From CBEUVQ01 sp965546615 (GTDB taxonomy: Bacteria; Bacillota; Desulfotomaculia; Desulfotomaculales; Desulfohalotomaculaceae), in the NCBI GenBank assembly GCA_965546615.1, contig CBEUVQ010000039.1, positions 1 to 19,450 of the forward strand: DNA of 19,450 bases, written 5' to 3'. The notes under the pieces are model-generated. The model searched no databases. It was not told where the DNA came from and was given only the letters and a program-made list of their open reading frames with translations. Both the position numbers and the translations under genes were made by a program. Shown here in pieces: positions 16,412 to 19,450 of the stretch. Each line of letters opens with the position of its first letter. The first letter of the stretch is position 1.

Positions 16412-16753
16412 ATGTGGATAGGAATAATTTTAGCAGGTGTGGGCTTGTTTTTAGGTTTGTTTATTGGACTTAACTTACCAATTGTTTTACCTGAAGGTTA
16501 TGCTCCTTATTTAGGATTAGCGGTATTGGCTGCTTTGGATTCAGTTTTTGGTGGTATTAGGGCAGGAATGGAGGATAACTTTGACAATACTGTTTTTTTG
16601 TCGGGTTTTTTCAGCAACGCGCTGTTAGCAGCGGGCTTGGCATATATTGGTGAGCGGTTGGGTGTCGCTCTTTCTACTGCTGCAGTAGTTGCATTTGGCG
16701 TGCGTTTGTTTCAAAATTTAGGGATTATTCGCAGGCACTTATTAAAAAAATAG
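16412..16753 (+). CDS. sbp: Small basic protein Sbp (DUF1290 family)
   Basis: This is a 113-residue integral membrane protein with three or four hydrophobic segments (about 1-24, 34-50, 60-80 and 83-103) and a basic tail (RRHLLKK). The motif 'LDSVFGGIRAGMEDNFD' (42-58) is typical of the Sbp/DUF1290 family, found beside ylxX and ftsA in Firmicutes and Actinobacteria. Its role is not established; position suggests an accessory part in division. ATG 16412 is one base after the previous stop and has AAGAAGGAGA at 16395-16404. It appears to be the last gene of the divIB block. Confidence 0.92.
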   Translation: MWIGIILAGVGLFLGLFIGLNLPIVLPEGYAPYLGLAVLAALDSVFGGIRAGMEDNFDNTVFLSGFFSNALLAAGLAYIGERLGVALSTAAVVAFGVRLFQNLGIIRRHLLKK

Positions 16754-16773
16754 GATATTTATTCAAATGTATT

Positions 16774-16802
16774 AAAGGGAATTTTATATTCGTGTTGAAT
16801 TT
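16774..16802 (+). promoter_or_regulatory. Sigma-H-like promoter upstream of ftsA
   Basis: AAAGGGAAT (16774-16782) and GTTGAATTT (16794-16802) with an 11-base spacer fit the B. subtilis sigma-H consensus RNAGGAWWW-N11/12-RNNGAATWW with one mismatch in the -35 element and none in the -10 element. B. subtilis ftsAZ is known to have a sigma-H promoter raising FtsZ levels for polar division, so the position is biologically sensible. The window is AT-rich and I made no statistical test. Confidence 0.45.
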
Positions 16803-16834
16803 ACAGATAAAGTAAGAATAGGGGGAAGGAATTT

Positions 16835-18031
16835 GTGGGCAGCAGTGTAGTCGCCGCCCTGGATATCGGTACTTATAGCATTCATGCGCTAATCGCCAAG
16901 CAAAATGAATCAGGATTAACGATAAGTGGTTATGGTAAATCCCCCTCGGTTGGTATAAAAAAGGGTATGGTTTCGGATATAGAAACCTGTGCCTTATCGA
17001 TTAAATCAGCAGTGGATACAGCAGAAAAGATTGCGGGACTTAACATCGAATCTGCTTATGTGGGGTTTTCCGGCGGTGATGTCTTCAGCAGCAATGTTAC
17101 ATCTGCGGTGGCGAAAAATGAATCGAAAAGTGGAATTACCGAAGCTGATCACGAAGGAATTTTAGAATCCTGCCGGTTAAAAGTCGGTAATCCGGAACAC
17201 TTTTTGATCCATCTCATACCGCGAGAATATGCTGTTGACGGTTGCTGGGGAATAGATAATCCGGTGGGCATGGCAGGTGCCAAGGTTGAGATTGAAGCCC
17301 ACTTAATTGTCGGTCGAACGGCAGCGATAAAAAATTTGTTTAAATCTTTGGAAAGAGCCGGCATTACTGTTAAAGGATTATTTTTCAGCCCATATGTTCT
17401 CGCTGATCAGCTGCTGCAAAAGGCAGAAAAAGAAATTGGCTATCTGCTGATTGATATTGGAGGAGGTAATGCCGGGCTGTGTTGGTATCATCGGGGAAAG
17501 CCTTGGTTAACCACTACCCTTCCTGTAGGCGGCGAGCACATCACCAGTGATTTGGCGATTGGATTGCGGATCCCAATTTCTTATGCAGCAAAAATTAAAT
17601 CTCAATATGGCTTAAACCCTTTTACTGCCGAACGGGAAATAGTGATTGATGATTTGCCTAACGGACCGAAAACTGTATCTCGTCAATTAGTTTATGAGAT
17701 AATTGAGGCCAGGGTTAATGAATTAATTGACTTCATTGAAAAAATAATAGGCAATTATGGGCAGGGAATAGTGCCTGCCGGAATAATTCTTACCGGCGGA
17801 GGAGCACAACTGCCGGGATTAGCTGAAAAGATTTCTCAGTCTCTCGAACTTCCTGTTCGGGTGTTTAAAAATACAAACCGGGGTAAGGGAAACATTATAC
17901 CAGAGGAAACCACAATTTTGAAAATTATGGAGTATGGCGTCAACAGCATGACGAAAATGCAGGATAGCCGTGTTGACCTTTTTGATTGGATGAAAGGACG
18001 GCTTAAGGACGTTATATATAAATTTAAGTAA
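16835..18031 (+). CDS. ftsA: Cell division protein FtsA
   Basis: FtsA is an actin-like ATPase that tethers FtsZ to the membrane and recruits later division proteins. The 398-residue protein has the phosphate-1 motif 'ALDIGTYSIHALIA' (8-21), the FtsA-specific 1C domain (about 80-165), the phosphate-2 region 'LIDIGGGNAGL' (205-215), the adenosine motif 'ILTGGGAQLPG' and a C-terminal amphipathic end 'FDWMKGRLKDVIYKFK' suited to membrane binding. The usual DIGGGTTD is changed to DIGGGNAG here. GTG 16835 follows GGGGGAAGGA at 16821-16830. The 81-base gap from sbp holds a sigma-H-like promoter, and ftsZ follows within 46 bases. Confidence 0.95.
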   Translation: MGSSVVAALDIGTYSIHALIAKQNESGLTISGYGKSPSVGIKKGMVSDIETCALSIKSAVDTAEKIAGLNIESAYVGFSGGDVFSSNVTSAVAKNESKSGITEADHEGILESCRLKVGNPEHFLIHLIPREYAVDGCWGIDNPVGMAGAKVEIEAHLIVGRTAAIKNLFKSLERAGITVKGLFFSPYVLADQLLQKAEKEIGYLLIDIGGGNAGLCWYHRGKPWLTTTLPVGGEHITSDLAIGLRIPISYAAKIKSQYGLNPFTAEREIVIDDLPNGPKTVSRQLVYEIIEARVNELIDFIEKIIGNYGQGIVPAGIILTGGGAQLPGLAEKISQSLELPVRVFKNTNRGKGNIIPEETTILKIMEYGVNSMTKMQDSRVDLFDWMKGRLKDVIYKFK

Positions 18032-18077
18032 TGCCTAAATGTATTCTAGTGAACAGAAAAGCGAGGAGGATTACTGC

Positions 18078-19130
18078 ATGCTGGATTTTGAATTGGACCT
18101 CAATCAATATGCAAATATTAAAGTAGTCGGTGTGGGAGGCGGTGGTAACAACGCGGTTAACCGGATGATTACCGCCGGGCTGAAAGGCGTGGAGTTTGTT
18201 GCAGTAAATACAGATGCTCAGGCTTTGCACCTCTCACAAAGCACACATAAAATACAAATTGGTGCCAAATTGACCAAAGGGTTAGGGGCAGGTGCCAACC
18301 CGGAGATTGGAAAAAAAGCTGCTGAAGAAAGCAGAGAAGAAATACAAGAAACTTTAAAAGGTGCGGATATGGTATTTGTTACCGCAGGTATGGGTGGTGG
18401 AACAGGTACCGGTGCAGCCCCGGTAGTGGCGGAAGTTGCCAAAGAAGTTGGCGCTTTGACGGTTGGGGTTGTAACAAAGCCATTTACCTTTGAAGGCCGA
18501 AAGAGAATGACTCAGGCCGAATCCGGAACCCATGAATTAAAAAGCAAAGTAGATACGCTGATTACCATTCCCAACGACAGATTGCTGCAGGTAATTGATA
18601 AACACACCTCTATTGTGGAAGCTTTTCGTATTGCTGATGATGTTCTGCGCCAAGGTGTTCAGGGTATTTCTGACTTAATTGCGGTACCGGGTTTAATTAA
18701 CCTGGACTTTGCTGACGTAAAAACGATTATGAAAGATACCGGTTCAGCCTTAATGGGTATTGGTACCGCCAGCGGCGAAAATCGGGCTACAGAAGCTGCT
18801 CGGGGGGCTATTTCCAGCCCACTGCTGGAAACATCTATTGAAGGGGCGAGAGGGGTGCTGCTGAACATTACCGGCGGGTCTTCTTTAGGATTGTTTGAGG
18901 TCAATGAAGCTGCAGAGATCATTTCTCAGGCTGCGGATCCGGAAGCAAACATTATTTTTGGTGCAGTAATTGACGAATCAATGAATGAAGATGTTCGCGT
19001 GACGGTAATTGCCACCGGCTTTGATCAACACTTAAGCAAGAAGGAAAGAGTAAAAGCCGACATGGATATAAAACCTTTTGCCAATCATGACGAGCTGGAC
19101 ATCCCTGCCTTTTTGCGCCGAAGAAGCTAG
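18078..19130 (+). CDS. ftsZ: Cell division protein FtsZ (tubulin-like GTPase)
   Basis: FtsZ polymerises into the Z ring. ATG 18078 follows GAGGAGGA (18063-18070) and yields the canonical N-terminus; an in-frame ATG at 18039 would add 13 residues without a good ribosome site. The 350-residue protein has 'VVGVGGGGNNAVNRM' (16-30), the GTP-binding signature GGGTGTGAAP (106-115), the T7 loop 'NLDFAD' (208-213) whose aspartates act in GTP hydrolysis, and the C-terminal peptide 'DELDIPAFLRR' (338-348) that binds FtsA and other partners. The globular core ends near residue 315, leaving a linker of only about 22 residues. A terminator follows at 19183-19214. Confidence 0.98.
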   Translation: MLDFELDLNQYANIKVVGVGGGGNNAVNRMITAGLKGVEFVAVNTDAQALHLSQSTHKIQIGAKLTKGLGAGANPEIGKKAAEESREEIQETLKGADMVFVTAGMGGGTGTGAAPVVAEVAKEVGALTVGVVTKPFTFEGRKRMTQAESGTHELKSKVDTLITIPNDRLLQVIDKHTSIVEAFRIADDVLRQGVQGISDLIAVPGLINLDFADVKTIMKDTGSALMGIGTASGENRATEAARGAISSPLLETSIEGARGVLLNITGGSSLGLFEVNEAAEIISQAADPEANIIFGAVIDESMNEDVRVTVIATGFDQHLSKKERVKADMDIKPFANHDELDIPAFLRRRS

Positions 19131-19182
19131 AGGGAAGGTGGGTCCCGCCCTTAATTATTAAATTATAAATGTTTAAGCGGTT

Positions 19183-19214
19183 AGGGGTGCGTAGTGTGCA
19201 CCCTTTTGCTTTTT
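19183..19214 (+). terminator. Rho-independent terminator after ftsZ
   Basis: AGGGGTGC (19183-19190) pairs with GCACCCTT (19198-19205), an eight-pair stem with one G-T pair and a seven-base loop. TTTTGCTTTTT (19204-19214) follows, overlapping the stem end. It would end the ftsA-ftsZ transcript and therefore the dcw cluster. Confidence 0.75.
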
Positions 19215-19278
19215 ATCTTGAATTTATTTGTGGATCACTGAATATGATAATAAAACAGTGCCGTTTTCGGAGGAAAAA

Positions 19279-19450
19279 ATGACCAACAGCAAAGGTGCCT
19301 TTAGCCTGCGCAATTATTTGATTTTTGCGCTGAGCGCAGAGATTGTGTTTGTATTTATTATTGCCGCTGTCGCAATGCTTACAACGATTTTTTTAAAAAA
19401 CAGCAGTTACTTAATGCATTTCCTGCATGTGCTGATGGAAGAGCTGAACA
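19279..19450 (+). CDS. Unidentified membrane protein, N-terminal part (cut by window end)
   Basis: An ORF opens at ATG 19279 behind a strong CGGAGG (19268-19273) at five-base spacing and stays open for 57 codons to the window edge. The protein has a short polar N-terminus (about 1-14) and one long hydrophobic segment (about 15-39), then 'KNSSYLMHFLHVLMEEL', probably the start of an outside or signalling domain. I do not recognise it. It does not look like SpoIIGA or Bpr, which follow ftsZ in B. subtilis. A membrane sensor or chemoreceptor-like N-terminus is possible but unproven. A weak promoter pair (TTGAAT 19218-19223, TATGAT 19243-19248, spacer 19) precedes it, so it is probably transcribed apart from ftsZ. 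Confidence 0.7.
   Translation, partial: MTNSKGAFSLRNYLIFALSAEIVFVFIIAAVAMLTTIFLKNSSYLMHFLHVLMEELN

Noticed and set aside
18039..18077. Earlier ATG for ftsZ at 18039
   Set aside because: The extra 13 residues are unlike FtsZ N-termini, and the strong GAGGAGGA lies just before ATG 18078.
19137..19151. GC-rich inverted repeat right after the ftsZ stop
   Set aside because: The stem is about five pairs including a G-T pair with a three-base loop and no T tract; the later hairpin at 19183 is a better terminator.
1..19450. Mobile elements, CRISPR arrays, tRNA or rRNA genes, or defence genes
   Set aside because: No transposase-like or integrase-like protein, regularly spaced repeats or tRNA-like folds were seen; every large ORF fits the dcw cluster except the cut gene at the end.

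Overview
The window is a nearly complete division and cell-wall (dcw) gene cluster, all on the + strand. It most likely comes from an endospore-forming, meso-diaminopimelate Firmicute of clostridial type. The evidence for this is the Bacillus/Clostridium-specific block of divIB, two DUF881 proteins and sbp before ftsA-ftsZ; a SpoVD-like PBP with PASTA domains; a DNPR motif in MurE, which marks it as a meso-DAP-adding enzyme; strong GGAGG-type ribosome binding sites; frequent TTG and GTG starts; and a possible sigma-H promoter before ftsA. No species can be named from this sequence alone.

Layout: the last codons of rsmH (1-26); ftsL (57-581); an spoVD/ftsI-like PBP (656-2812), which ends in a strong intrinsic terminator; a second block beginning behind a possible promoter with murE, murF, mraY, murD, ftsW/spoVE and murG (2905-10398); after a 109-base gap, murC, murB and murA (10508-14081); after a gap with a perfect stem-loop and a good sigma-A-like promoter, divIB, two DUF881 genes and sbp (14243-16753); after a gap with a sigma-H-like promoter, ftsA and ftsZ (16835-19130); a terminator; and the start of an unrecognised membrane protein (19279 to the window end). 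No stretch without a gene exceeds 300 bases.

Together the genes make UDP-MurNAc from UDP-GlcNAc (MurA, MurB), add the pentapeptide (MurC, MurD, MurE, MurF), build lipid I and lipid II (MraY, MurG), polymerise and crosslink septal glycan (FtsW/SpoVE, SpoVD-like PBP) and assemble the divisome (FtsL, DivIB, FtsA, FtsZ, with Sbp and the DUF881 proteins as likely accessories). All four Mur ligases plus MurA and MurB are present, so the gene order combines Bacillus features (spoVD, spoVE, divIB, ylxW/ylxX, sbp) with features of the enterobacterial order (murE-murF-mraY, murG-murC).

I found no undescribed system, mobile element, CRISPR array or tRNA. The points worth a second look are the transcription-unit boundaries, a degenerate phosphate-2 motif in FtsA, a short FtsZ linker, a long FtsL tail and the unidentified gene after ftsZ.
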